A DNA stretch of 64,000 nucleotides from SIG455 sp045646385 (lineage in GTDB: Bacteria > Bacillota > Clostridia > UMGS1810). A model generated the notes under the pieces. The model did not search any database. It was not told the DNA's origin and saw only the letters and a list, made by a program, of their open reading frames with translations. The translations under genes were made by a program, and so were the position numbers. Below, in pieces: positions 33,816 through 41,645 of the stretch. Location of the stretch: positions 43,567 through 107,566 of the forward strand of contig JAZRKQ010000027.1 of the NCBI GenBank assembly GCA_045646385.1. The letters are read 5' to 3'. How positions within the stretch are numbered: the first letter of the stretch is position 1; each line of letters begins with the position of its first letter.

Positions 33816-34268
33816 TCAGACAAGAAAATGTTTAAGGTCTGTACAAATGCTTTTAGCGCTTGCCTCTGTACGTGCCACCATCATAATGGTGTCATCACCG
33901 GCTATAGTGCCCAGAACTTCCTCCATAACATACATATCAAGTGCATAAGCCGCCGCCTGAGCAGCACCCGTAAGCGTTTTTAAAACCACTATGTTCATAG
34001 CATAATCAACACTTAAAAGGCATTGGCGAAGCACAGCCTCATGTCGGCTATCAGCAGTTTTTGTGTCTTCCTTAGGTGCTTCGTATCTGTATACACCTCT
34101 GTCGCTTACTGTTTTAACTATACGGAGTTCCTGCAAATCACGAGAAACCGTTGCCTGTGTAACGTTATATCCCGCCGCAACAAGCCGGTCTGTAAGTTCT
34201 GTCTGTGTAGATATATCGTTATGTGCAATAAGGTTTAAAATTCTTTCGTGTCTTTCGAGTTTAGACAT
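33816..34268 (-). CDS. argR: Arginine repressor ArgR
   Basis: 150-residue hexameric regulator of arginine metabolism. N-terminal winged HTH (about 1-75) with STQTELTDRLVAAGYNVTQATVSRDLQEL, and C-terminal arginine-binding domain with GTIAGDDTIMMVAR (about 120-133). Usual length. In Firmicutes it both represses synthesis and activates catabolism of arginine; its targets are not in this window. It lies 16 bases after nadK and 19 before recN. Confidence 0.95.
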   Translation of the reverse strand: MSKLERHERILNLIAHNDISTQTELTDRLVAAGYNVTQATVSRDLQELRIVKTVSDRGVYRYEAPKEDTKTADSRHEAVLRQCLLSVDYAMNIVVLKTLTGAAQAAAYALDMYVMEEVLGTIAGDDTIMMVARTEASAKSICTDLKHFLV

Positions 34269-34283
34269 ATGTTTTCATCCCTT

Positions 34284-35099
34284 TTAATCACTCATTTTCT
34301 TTCGGAGTGTTTCGTAAAAATTCATTCCGTTTAAGCGGATAAGTTTTGTTTTGCACTCAGATGCCGTTAATACAACTTTATCGCCTATACAAAGTTTTTC
34401 ACCCTCACGTCCATCAGCAGTTATCTGTGCTGCGTGCTCACGGTCTTTTACAATTTCAACCGTAATTTTTTTATCGGGAGGCAGTATAAGCGGTCTTGAA
34501 GACATAGTATGCGGACAAATGGGAGTTATAAGCATAAGTTCCATAACGCTGTCTGTTATAGGTCCGCCTGCAGAGAGTGAATACGCAGTAGAGCCTGTAG
34601 GTGTTGCGACAATTACGCCGTCTGCATCGTAAGAGGTAATAAAATCACCATTTACATACAAATCCATAGACACAACCTTTTTAAACGATGCCGCCGCAAT
34701 AACTATATCGTTAAGTGCGTTATATTCGGCAATGGTTTCACCGTCACGCACAACAGATGCGTTGATCATAAATCTATTTTCCAAAGTGTAGTCGCCAGCT
34801 AAAAATCTTGTAAGGCAGTCTTCAATTTTATCCTTTTCAACCTCAGCCAGAAAGCCGACTGTTCCAAGATTGATACCAAGAATGGGCAGGTCAAATTTAC
34901 TTGCTATTCTTGCTACACGAAGAAGTGTTCCGTCACCGCCGAGGACTATCAAAAAATCGATAGTTTTACACATATCCTCAAACGAAGCAAAATCGCACAT
35001 TAAATTAACGGTACATTTATCTTTTAAAAACTGTACCACACGGTTAGTAATTTGCAATTCTTTGTCTTTGCGTTGATTGGTGTATATACCTACTGTCAC
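34284..35099 (-). CDS. nadK: NAD kinase
   Basis: Phosphorylates NAD to NADP. Landmarks are the GGDGT motif in VLGGDGTLLR (about residues 52-61), the NE-like LNDIVIAA, the second glycine motif DGVIVATPTGSTAYSLSAGG (about 160-178) and ICPHTMSSRPLI. The GTG at 35099 (MTVGIYTN) is chosen because AAGGAG lies 8 bases upstream; the GTG at 35108 overlaps that site. 271 aa, usual length. First gene of nadK-argR-recN, with a promoter at 35148-35176. Confidence 0.95.
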   Translation of the reverse strand: MTVGIYTNQRKDKELQITNRVVQFLKDKCTVNLMCDFASFEDMCKTIDFLIVLGGDGTLLRVARIASKFDLPILGINLGTVGFLAEVEKDKIEDCLTRFLAGDYTLENRFMINASVVRDGETIAEYNALNDIVIAAASFKKVVSMDLYVNGDFITSYDADGVIVATPTGSTAYSLSAGGPITDSVMELMLITPICPHTMSSRPLILPPDKKITVEIVKDREHAAQITADGREGEKLCIGDKVVLTASECKTKLIRLNGMNFYETLRKKMSD

Positions 35100-35147
35100 G
35101 GATACCACTCCTTATCGGGCAGAATTACCCACAATAATTTATTTTTC

Positions 35148-35176
35148 ATTATACACAAAAATACGTTTTTATGCAA
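35148..35176 (-). promoter_or_regulatory. Promoter of the nadK-argR-recN unit
   Basis: Minus-strand TTGCAT (35176-35171), 17-base spacer, TATAAT (35153-35148). The -35 lies inside a perfect hairpin TTTTTATGCAA (35166-35176) / TTGCATAAAAA (35182-35192). A second weaker repeat, AAATAGC (35199) / GCTATTT (35239), sits just past the end of the glycosyltransferase gene. Confidence 0.8.
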
Positions 35177-35249
35177 GGCTTTTGCATAAAAAAGAATAAA
35201 ATAGCATCCGCACACCAAAACCATTATGATATACAGACGCTATTTATAA

Positions 35250-36344
35250 TTACATTAATTCATTTAAAACTAAATTTACTATAGAATTTCTCCATTGTTC
35301 GAGTGAATATGTGTTTTGTATAGCCTTTGCAGCATTCTCTTTCTGTAATTTTTTTTCAGGGGAGTTAAGTTCTTGCAATGCCTTCTCTGTTTTTTTATAA
35401 AAATCATCCACATTTTCGCTTTCAAACCAATACACACCGTCAATTTTTAGTTGACCTTGTCCCCCTGTTTTGCTTGCCACAATGCTATTTTTACAGTATG
35501 CTGCTTCAACCACTGCATATCCAAATGCTTCAGAACGGGACGGACTGAGGAAAATATCGTTAGTTTTAAAATAAGTAGCAATATTTTCTACAGGAGGAAG
35601 AACATTAATCCAGTCAGGTATTACCTCAAAAAAAGATTTTAAATATTCAAGCATTTTTTCTTTGTTTGAAGCAACTACTATATTTAAAACAAAATCGTAT
35701 TTTTCATTCAATTTCTTAGCCATTTCTAAAGCAATATCTACACCTTTGGTTTTTATATTATATCCCATACACATAAGAGATACTTTATTTTGTTTCTGAA
35801 AATCATTTTTGATGTTGAGTCGGTCAAAAAATATTGCATTATCTACGGTATGTATATTAAGTTTTTTAAAACTTTTCCTATGACTATCTGTGGCTGCTTG
35901 GCTCACTCCTATAAAAAAGTCTTTTTTCCACAAGAAACTTCTCACCTTATGCATTATGCCGGTTGCATTTTCATCAGCATATATTCCATGACAAAACCTG
36001 ATAACGGGCTTTTTATGCATGATAACTTTCAAAATTGCATCAATTTTGATATCATAAAAGTGTCGGAAAATATGTGTAACTCTGTGCATTTTCAAAATTC
36101 TTTTTAGTAAAATAATATTTTTCAATATGTTTTTTTCTTGTATATATGCAACATTTCCGTTCTCGTTAAGAGAATTTATCCACTCGATGGCATTATTAAA
36201 TTTTGCTCTGTTAGGGAACAAGTATATATTTTGTACGTTGCTTATAGTTTCCAATGATTCAATAGAATTTATAAAATTACCTTTATACGGTGCCGCGTAA
36301 TCACAAATGTGTAAAAAAACCATAGTATCCGAATTTTTGTTCAT
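35250..36344 (-). CDS. GT4-family glycosyltransferase
   Basis: 364-residue GT-B glycosyltransferase. The C-terminal half shows the retaining-enzyme ExxxxxxxE motif in SRSEAFGYAVVEAAYCKN (about residues 275-292) and GGQGQL; the N-terminal half begins FLHICDYAAPYKGNF. I start at the ATG at 36344 with GAGGAGA six bases upstream; the frame from 36434 would run into ftsW. The donor and acceptor are unknown, but a surface polysaccharide is likely. By eye it is more AT-rich than the cell-division gene before it, which may indicate acquisition. It sits where a penicillin-binding protein gene often follows ftsW. Confidence 0.85.
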   Translation of the reverse strand: MNKNSDTMVFLHICDYAAPYKGNFINSIESLETISNVQNIYLFPNRAKFNNAIEWINSLNENGNVAYIQEKNILKNIILLKRILKMHRVTHIFRHFYDIKIDAILKVIMHKKPVIRFCHGIYADENATGIMHKVRSFLWKKDFFIGVSQAATDSHRKSFKKLNIHTVDNAIFFDRLNIKNDFQKQNKVSLMCMGYNIKTKGVDIALEMAKKLNEKYDFVLNIVVASNKEKMLEYLKSFFEVIPDWINVLPPVENIATYFKTNDIFLSPSRSEAFGYAVVEAAYCKNSIVASKTGGQGQLKIDGVYWFESENVDDFYKKTEKALQELNSPEKKLQKENAAKAIQNTYSLEQWRNSIVNLVLNELM

Positions 36345-36376
36345 ATAAAATTCTCCTCTATTCAACATTACTTCAT

Positions 36377-37612
36377 TTACCTTTTTCTCTCTAAATACGA
36401 AACAGCGGTCAGGATACCCGTCATAATACAGCACGAAACCATAGAACTTCCGCCGTAACTTACAAACGGCATTGTTATACCCGTAAGCGGAATAAGTTTT
36501 ATAACTCCGCCGACTATTATAAACGTCTGGAATGCAAAACTTATAACAAGACCGAATGTAAGCGCTTTTAAAAAGTTGTTGCTTACTTTTAATCCAATTT
36601 TAAACCCTCTGTACGAGTATATAAAGTAAATCATTATAATTGCTATACCTGTAAATATGCCCATTTCCTCGCAGATAGCGGAAAAGATAAAGTCCGAGTG
36701 CACTTCAGGAATTAAATGCGGTGTGCCGTTGCCGAGACCTGAACCAAAATATCCGCCCGAGGTAATTGCAAAAAGTGACTGTGTTATCTGAAACCCCTTG
36801 TTGCTGGCATCTGCCCAGGGGTCAAGCCAAGTTACAACTCTGGAACGTATATGGCTGGTTAAAAAATATCCGCCGACCGCACCGACAATTGCCAAGCCAA
36901 GATTAATCAGCATAAGCCGTTTGGACGTATCGTATAGAAACATCATTGTGTAGAATGTTAAGAAAAACACCACCGCTGTGCCCCACTCTTTCTGCAAAAG
37001 CAAAAAGCCAAGGCAAATGTATACAAACACATTCATAGCGATGTCTTTTTTAGGTATGCCCCACACCTCGCCGGATAAGATTTTCCACTTGTCGTTATCC
37101 ATAGTAAAAAAGCATGCGAGCGCAAATATATACGAAATTTTTATAAACTCTGCCGGCTGAACAGTTCTGCCGCCTATGCTAATCCAGTTGCGTGAGCCAC
37201 CGCGTGATTCACCGAATACTAATGTAACAATAAACAGAATAAACGAAACTGCTATATAAAATATAAGCAGTTTGTCCCAATGCTTGAACAATCTGAATGT
37301 AAGGTAAGATGCCAAAAACACTATAATACCTATGCAGAACCAGAAAACCTGATTAAAGCCGAACTCGGTATCTATACGTATCAGCATAATCGTGCCTATG
37401 CTGACGAGGATTGATACCATCAAAAACATATACACGTCGCCCATATCAAGGAAGTACATAAGGCAGTATATGCCGACATTGACGGTTAATATCATAAGCC
37501 CTGCGTATATGATGTTTACATCGTGAGGAATTTTATATAAAAACAAAAGTGCAAACCCCATCAGGTTAAGCAGAAGCAGGTATATCACGGGGCGAAGTCT
37601 GATTTTACTCAT
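36377..37612 (-). CDS. FtsW/RodA/SpoVE-family peptidoglycan polymerase
   Basis: SEDS-family glycosyltransferase that polymerises lipid II, 411 aa with 10 predicted spans. Typical motifs are SRNWISIGGRTVQPAEFIKISYI, with the catalytic Asp expected in the later WLDPWADASNKGFQITQSL loop, and the C-terminal LIPLTGITMPFVSYGGSS block. Family members pair with a class B penicillin-binding protein; none is encoded beside it here. It overlaps the FHA gene by 4 bases, so translation is coupled. Whether it serves division, elongation or sporulation cannot be settled. Confidence 0.93.
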   Translation of the reverse strand: MSKIRLRPVIYLLLLNLMGFALLFLYKIPHDVNIIYAGLMILTVNVGIYCLMYFLDMGDVYMFLMVSILVSIGTIMLIRIDTEFGFNQVFWFCIGIIVFLASYLTFRLFKHWDKLLIFYIAVSFILFIVTLVFGESRGGSRNWISIGGRTVQPAEFIKISYIFALACFFTMDNDKWKILSGEVWGIPKKDIAMNVFVYICLGFLLLQKEWGTAVVFFLTFYTMMFLYDTSKRLMLINLGLAIVGAVGGYFLTSHIRSRVVTWLDPWADASNKGFQITQSLFAITSGGYFGSGLGNGTPHLIPEVHSDFIFSAICEEMGIFTGIAIIMIYFIYSYRGFKIGLKVSNNFLKALTFGLVISFAFQTFIIVGGVIKLIPLTGITMPFVSYGGSSMVSCCIMTGILTAVSYLERKR

Positions 37613-38070
37613 AACTTACCCTCCAAAGCAAACGGGTCAACAAACAGAAAATCAATATTGCCGATTGTAACTTTGTCGCTGTCTTTAAGTTTTGCCGGTT
37701 TTTCAAGCAACTGCTTGCCATTTACAAATGTGCCGTTTGTACTGCCTAAATCTTTAATATAAAACTTGCCGTCCTGAATATATATAAGCGTGTTTTCCTT
37801 AGACATAAACGGGTCTTTGATGTAAATATCACACTTTTTGTTTCTGCCGATAATGGTGTTTTCTTTTATTCCGTAACTGTCGAACACCTTAAAATCAAGG
37901 TCTTTTGAAAGCGTGATGGTTTTAAGATACGCTATAGCACCGTCTAAGGAATTTTCTAATCTGCGTGTATCTGTAATATCCAAATATATAAGTTTGATAA
38001 CACTGTAGATAAACATATACACCACTATAACAAAGCCGTATTTAAATATATCTGCAATTATCTGATACAT
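37609..38070 (-). CDS. FHA domain membrane protein
   Basis: 153 residues: a membrane anchor (about 10-30) then a C-terminal forkhead-associated domain (about 70-145) with the phosphothreonine-binding signatures IGRNKKCDIYI, SKENTLIY and STNGTFVNG. FHA domains bind phosphorylated partners, usually targets of a Ser/Thr kinase. Its 4-base overlap with ftsW-like suggests it tunes the SEDS polymerase in response to a PASTA-type kinase; no kinase is in the window. Its AAAGGTGG ribosome binding site abuts the end of the 273-bp element. Confidence 0.9.
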   Translation of the reverse strand: MYQIIADIFKYGFVIVVYMFIYSVIKLIYLDITDTRRLENSLDGAIAYLKTITLSKDLDFKVFDSYGIKENTIIGRNKKCDIYIKDPFMSKENTLIYIQDGKFYIKDLGSTNGTFVNGKQLLEKPAKLKDSDKVTIGNIDFLFVDPFALEGKL

Positions 38071-38088
38071 TTAACAAACCACCTTTTA

Positions 38089-38361
38089 GCCGAAGCAATG
38101 TAATCCAAACCTCGATTTTCAGATGCGGATTTTCGTTTTTGCTTCGTTAAAATACTCGGTAATCCATTAAGGATTACCGGCGTTTTTGCCTCGCACTTTC
38201 CAAAAATCCGCTATCTGAAAATTCTATGACCTGAAATGGATGGAATTTTGAGCAGATTTTGGTGCGGCGAAAGCAGGCAGGCTGACGCCTGTCAATGACA
38301 ACAAGCCGAAAGATGCCGAAATTACGCCGTTTCAGGCGGGTTCGGATTACATTGCTTCGGC
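38089..38361. mobile_element. 273-bp MITE-like element with 18-bp perfect terminal inverted repeats
   Basis: Ends are GCCGAAGCAATGTAATCC (38089-38106) and its exact complement (38344-38361), flanked by TA at 38087-38088 and 38362-38363, as expected of a TA target duplication. Inside are a 19-bp nested stem with one bulge (38115-38133 with 38203-38222), a hairpin GGTAATCC/GGATTACC (38158-38178) and GGCAGGC/GCCTGTC near 38276-38293. No ORF. Removing the element and one TA restores a pyrC TAA stop running straight into the FHA ribosome binding site. Confidence 0.75.
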
Positions 38362-39662
38362 TAATTAAAATACGCTTTCCACAAAGCCTCGCCGCAGCGT
38401 AATGCCACCTTACCGCCTACTATTGAATAGAGCAGAGCGCCCGTAAGTTCAAATCCGTCGAACGGAGTATTTTTGCTTTTTGAAAGGAAATCGTCCGCAG
38501 AAACCTTGTAACTTTTGTTGATGTCAAATATTGCAATATCTGCAGGAGCATCTATGCTTAATGTTCCTCTGTTTATACCAAGAATTTTGCTTGGCGCATA
38601 ACTCATTTTTTCAATAAGTTCATTCAATGTGATATGCCCCTTTTGAACAAGATATGTGTAACCTAATGCAAATGCCGTTTCAAGACCTACTATGCCGTTA
38701 GGTGCTTTTGAAAAGCCTGCATTTTTTTCATCAGCATGGTGCGGTGCATGGTCGGTTGCTATAACGTCGATAGTTCCGTCTGCAAGACCTTCTATAATTG
38801 CCGCAACGTCGTCAGAGCCGCGCAGGGGCGGATTCATTTTAGCGTTTGCGCCGTAGAGTTTAACTGCGTCTTCAGTTAAAGAAAAATAGTGGGGGCACGT
38901 TTCGCAAGTGATGGGTGCGCCCTTTTTCTTTGCACGGCGGATTATATCAACCGACCTGCGAGTGCTTACGTGCGCAATGTGTATGGGCAGTTTGTACTGC
39001 TCGGAAAGTATGGCATCACGCGATACCATAACCTCCTCTGCCGCAGGGGATATACCTTCGTAGCCAAGGCTTTCGGCAAGTGCGCCCTCGTTCATATCGC
39101 CTTTGCCGATTGAAATATCCTCACAATGCGATATTACCATAACGCCCAACTCTTCTGCCTTTTTCATAGCGGCAAGCATTATTGCCGAATTTTCAACAGG
39201 TCTGCCATCATCAGAAATTGCAACTGCGCCCGCCTTTTTAAGTTCGGCAATATCAGTAGGCTCAACTCCGCCAAGACCTTTTGTAATAGAGGCGATGGGA
39301 AACACGTTTGCCATATCAGCCTCTTTGGCACGGTTTAATATATATTCAATTGTTTCTGCACTATCTGTAGTGGGATTTGTGTTCGGCATACACGCAACGG
39401 AAGTAAATCCGCCTGCAACAGCACTTTTAGTACCGCTTGCGATATCCTCTTTATGCTCAAATCCGGGCTCACGCAGATGGCAATGCATATCCACCAACCC
39501 GGGAACGACTATGTTGCCCTCGGCATTTATTATTTCAGCACCGTCGTCTGCAATGTCATTGCCGATTGCAGAAATTATGCCGTCTTTTATCAATATATCG
39601 GCAACGGCATCAATACCGTTTGCGGGGTCGATAACTCTGCCGCCTTTTATAATCATCTTCAT
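38361..39662 (-). CDS. pyrC: Dihydroorotase
   Basis: Zinc amidohydrolase that closes carbamoyl-aspartate to dihydroorotate in pyrimidine synthesis. The metal motif DMHCHLREPG (about residues 58-67), GTKSAVAGGFTSVACMPNT, a substrate-loop HCED, the IAHVST histidine and the metal Asp in ATDHAPHH (about 305-312) are all present. 433 aa, class I (PyrC type found in Gram-positives). AGGAGG before the ATG and a promoter at 39700-39728. Its TAG stop is formed by the TA target copy plus the first base of the inverted-repeat element. Confidence 0.95.
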   Translation of the reverse strand: MKMIIKGGRVIDPANGIDAVADILIKDGIISAIGNDIADDGAEIINAEGNIVVPGLVDMHCHLREPGFEHKEDIASGTKSAVAGGFTSVACMPNTNPTTDSAETIEYILNRAKEADMANVFPIASITKGLGGVEPTDIAELKKAGAVAISDDGRPVENSAIMLAAMKKAEELGVMVISHCEDISIGKGDMNEGALAESLGYEGISPAAEEVMVSRDAILSEQYKLPIHIAHVSTRRSVDIIRRAKKKGAPITCETCPHYFSLTEDAVKLYGANAKMNPPLRGSDDVAAIIEGLADGTIDVIATDHAPHHADEKNAGFSKAPNGIVGLETAFALGYTYLVQKGHITLNELIEKMSYAPSKILGINRGTLSIDAPADIAIFDINKSYKVSADDFLSKSKNTPFDGFELTGALLYSIVGGKVALRCGEALWKAYFN

Positions 39663-39699
39663 ATATAAAACCTCCTTGGGAGTATGTCTTCTTAAAGGT

Positions 39700-39728
39700 A
39701 TTATACACCAATTAGTAATTTTTGTCTA
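39700..39728 (-). promoter_or_regulatory. Promoter of pyrC
   Basis: Minus-strand TAGACA (39728-39723), 17-base spacer, TATAAT (39705-39700), about 40 bases before the start codon. No PyrR-type attenuator fits in so short a leader. Confidence 0.8.
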
Positions 39729-39776
39729 CACAAAAAATTTATACATACATTACCAAGAACATCCTGCAAAACAAAA

Positions 39777-39798
39777 AAGCGGTCCATATGGACCGCTT
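39777..39798 (-). terminator. Intrinsic terminator after tsf
   Basis: Stem AAGCGGTCC / GGACCGCTT with an ATAT loop and a T6 run on the minus strand. Confidence 0.92.
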
Positions 39799-39814
39799 AA
39801 AATTTGCGTTAAAA

Positions 39815-40708
39815 TTATTTAACCATGCTAGCAACTTCGTCAGCAAAGTTGTCTTCTTTCTTTTCAAGACCCTCGCCTTTTTCAAAGCGAACATAGTCTA
39901 CGAGTTTAACACCTTTAGATTCAAGGTATTTGCCAACGCTCATGCTATCGTCTTTAACAAATGCCTGTTCAATCAAGCAGTTTGTTTCATAGAATTTATT
40001 GATTTTACCGCCGAGCATTTTCTCGATAATGTTGTCGGGTTTGTTAGCATTTTTGGGATCTTCTTTAATCTGTGCAGTGATGATTTCTTTTTCTTTTTCA
40101 ACATCTTCTGCAGGAACGCTGTCGCGGTCTTTGTACAAGGGGTTGATAGCAGCAATCTGCATAGCACAGTCTTTAGCAGCCGCCATAGCGTCATCGTTTG
40201 AAAGGTCAGCGTCAACTTTAACCATTACACCGATTCTGCCGCCAGCGTGTACATAACCAACAACGCCGCCTTCGTATCTTGCGAAACGTCTGAGGTTCAT
40301 ATTCTCGCCGATTTTAGCGATTTTTTCTGTAAGAAGGTCTTTGATTGTGATAGACTCATCGTCAATGAATTTTGACTCTAAGAGTGCATCAACATCTGCA
40401 GGGTTAACTGCGATAACCTGTCTTGCAATATTTTTAACGAAAGTTTTGAACTCGTCATTTTTAGCAACGAAGTCTGTTTCAGAGTTGATTTCAACCATTG
40501 CGCCTACGTTACCTTCAACTACAATATCTACCAAACCTTCTGAAGCAATTCTGCTTGCTTTTTTAGCAGCGGTTGCAAGGCCTTTTTCACGCAGAAAATC
40601 AACTGCTTTATCGAAATCGCCGTTTGTTTCGGTAAGAGCCTTTTTGCAGTCCATCATGCCGCAGCCGGTTCTCTCTCTGAGTTCTTTTACGTCTTTTGCT
40701 GTAAACAT
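39815..40708 (-). CDS. tsf: Translation elongation factor Ts
   Basis: Guanine-nucleotide exchange factor for EF-Tu, 297 aa. The N-terminal UBA-like domain includes VKELRERTGCGMMDCKKAL, the classical EF-Ts signature, followed by VDFLREKGL; the two core subdomains carry NSETDFVAKN (about residues 75-84) with the conserved Thr-Asp-Phe. The sequence CLIEQAFVKD near the C-terminus is also typical. It follows rpsB by 27 bases, the universal rpsB-tsf order, and a strong terminator ends the unit. Confidence 0.97.
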   Translation of the reverse strand: MFTAKDVKELRERTGCGMMDCKKALTETNGDFDKAVDFLREKGLATAAKKASRIASEGLVDIVVEGNVGAMVEINSETDFVAKNDEFKTFVKNIARQVIAVNPADVDALLESKFIDDESITIKDLLTEKIAKIGENMNLRRFARYEGGVVGYVHAGGRIGVMVKVDADLSNDDAMAAAKDCAMQIAAINPLYKDRDSVPAEDVEKEKEIITAQIKEDPKNANKPDNIIEKMLGGKINKFYETNCLIEQAFVKDDSMSVGKYLESKGVKLVDYVRFEKGEGLEKKEDNFADEVASMVK

Positions 40709-40735
40709 GGGATTTTTCCTCCTGTATTTATGGAA

Positions 40736-41482
40736 TTATTCTTCTGTTGCTTCGATTTCTTCTGCAACGTCGTCAGCATCAGCAGCAGTACCTAACTGTT
40801 CGCCCTGTCTGCCTTCGATAATAGCGTTACCCATTGTAGAAGCGATAAGTTTTACCGCACGGATAGCGTCATCGTTACCGGGGATAACGTAGTCAACTTC
40901 GTCAGGGTCGCAGTTTGTATCAACAATAGCAACAACCGGGATACCCAGTTTCTTTGCTTCTGCAATAGCGATTTTTTCTTTTTTGGGGTCTACTACGAAC
41001 ATAGCACCGGGGAGTTTTTTCATTTCTTTGATACCGCCGAGGTACTTGTCGAGTTTTTCAGCCTCTAATTTAAGTTTGATAACTTCTTTTTTAGGAAGAA
41101 GGTCGAATGTGCCGTCTGCTTCCATTTTTTCTAACTGATTGAGTCTGTCAATTCTTTTTCTGATTGTTTTGAAGTTTGTAAGCATACCGCCGAGCCATCT
41201 TGCGTTTACATAGTACATACCAACTCTTTCAGCCTCTTCTTTGATAGAGTCCTGAGCCTGTTTCTTTGTACCAACGAAAAGGATTTCCTCGCCGCTTTCT
41301 GCAACTTCTTTAATGAAGTTGTATGCTTCGATAACCTTTTTAACGGTTTTCTGCAAGTTAATGATGTAGATACCGTTTCTTTCTGTGAAGATGTACTCTG
41401 CCATTTTGGGGTTCCATCTTCTTGTCTGGTGTCCGAAGTGAACACCTGCTTCTAAAAGCTGTTTCATTGAAATTACTGACAT
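40736..41482 (-). CDS. rpsB: 30S ribosomal protein S2
   Basis: Small-subunit protein, 248 aa. N-terminal SMKQLLEAGVHFGHQTRRWNPKM region, LFVGTKKQAQDSI (about residues 68-80), RWLGGMLTNFKTI and the C-terminal IPVVAIVDTNCDPDEVDYVIPGNDDA stretch are signatures; the acidic tail (about 225-248) is common in Firmicutes. Promoter and a candidate autoregulatory leader lie upstream. Good AAGGAGG site. Confidence 0.97.
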   Translation of the reverse strand: MSVISMKQLLEAGVHFGHQTRRWNPKMAEYIFTERNGIYIINLQKTVKKVIEAYNFIKEVAESGEEILFVGTKKQAQDSIKEEAERVGMYYVNARWLGGMLTNFKTIRKRIDRLNQLEKMEADGTFDLLPKKEVIKLKLEAEKLDKYLGGIKEMKKLPGAMFVVDPKKEKIAIAEAKKLGIPVVAIVDTNCDPDEVDYVIPGNDDAIRAVKLIASTMGNAIIEGRQGEQLGTAADADDVAEEIEATEE

Positions 41483-41494
41483 TTTTTATGCCTC

Positions 41495-41586
41495 CTTGTT
41501 TTTTTATACCTCCGCACACCTCATTTTCACGGAAAACCGCGCATTTTTCACGGCAACCTCCCGCAAATCGGCATACGTGTGTATTT
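41495..41586 (-). ncRNA. Candidate ribosomal protein S2 (rpsB) leader
   Basis: The roughly 100-base leader is GC-richer and more structured than its surroundings. On the minus strand CACAC near its 5' end can pair with GTGTG in GGTGTGCGGAGGT just before the start region. In between are GGGAGGTTGCCGTG and GCGGTTTTCCGTG, whose CCG/CGG and CGTG units can form internal stems. Position and pattern resemble the Firmicute S2 leader by which S2 represses its own mRNA; I could not align it to a model. Confidence 0.5.
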
Positions 41587-41597
41587 TTACCTTAGAT

Positions 41598-41626
41598 ATT
41601 TTAACACACTTACCAATAAAATGCAA
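41598..41626 (-). promoter_or_regulatory. Promoter of rpsB-tsf
   Basis: Minus-strand TTGCAT (41626-41621), 17-base spacer, TAAAAT (41603-41598). It partly overlaps the end of the upstream protease gene region at 41646. Confidence 0.8.
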
Positions 41627-41645
41627 GTATTTTTTTAAATTATTT

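Noticed and set aside
38087..38363. Treating the inverted-repeat stretch as an ordinary terminator between pyrC and the FHA gene
   Set aside because: It is 273 bases long with perfect far-apart ends, TA flanks and several nested stems, and no T run at the expected place.
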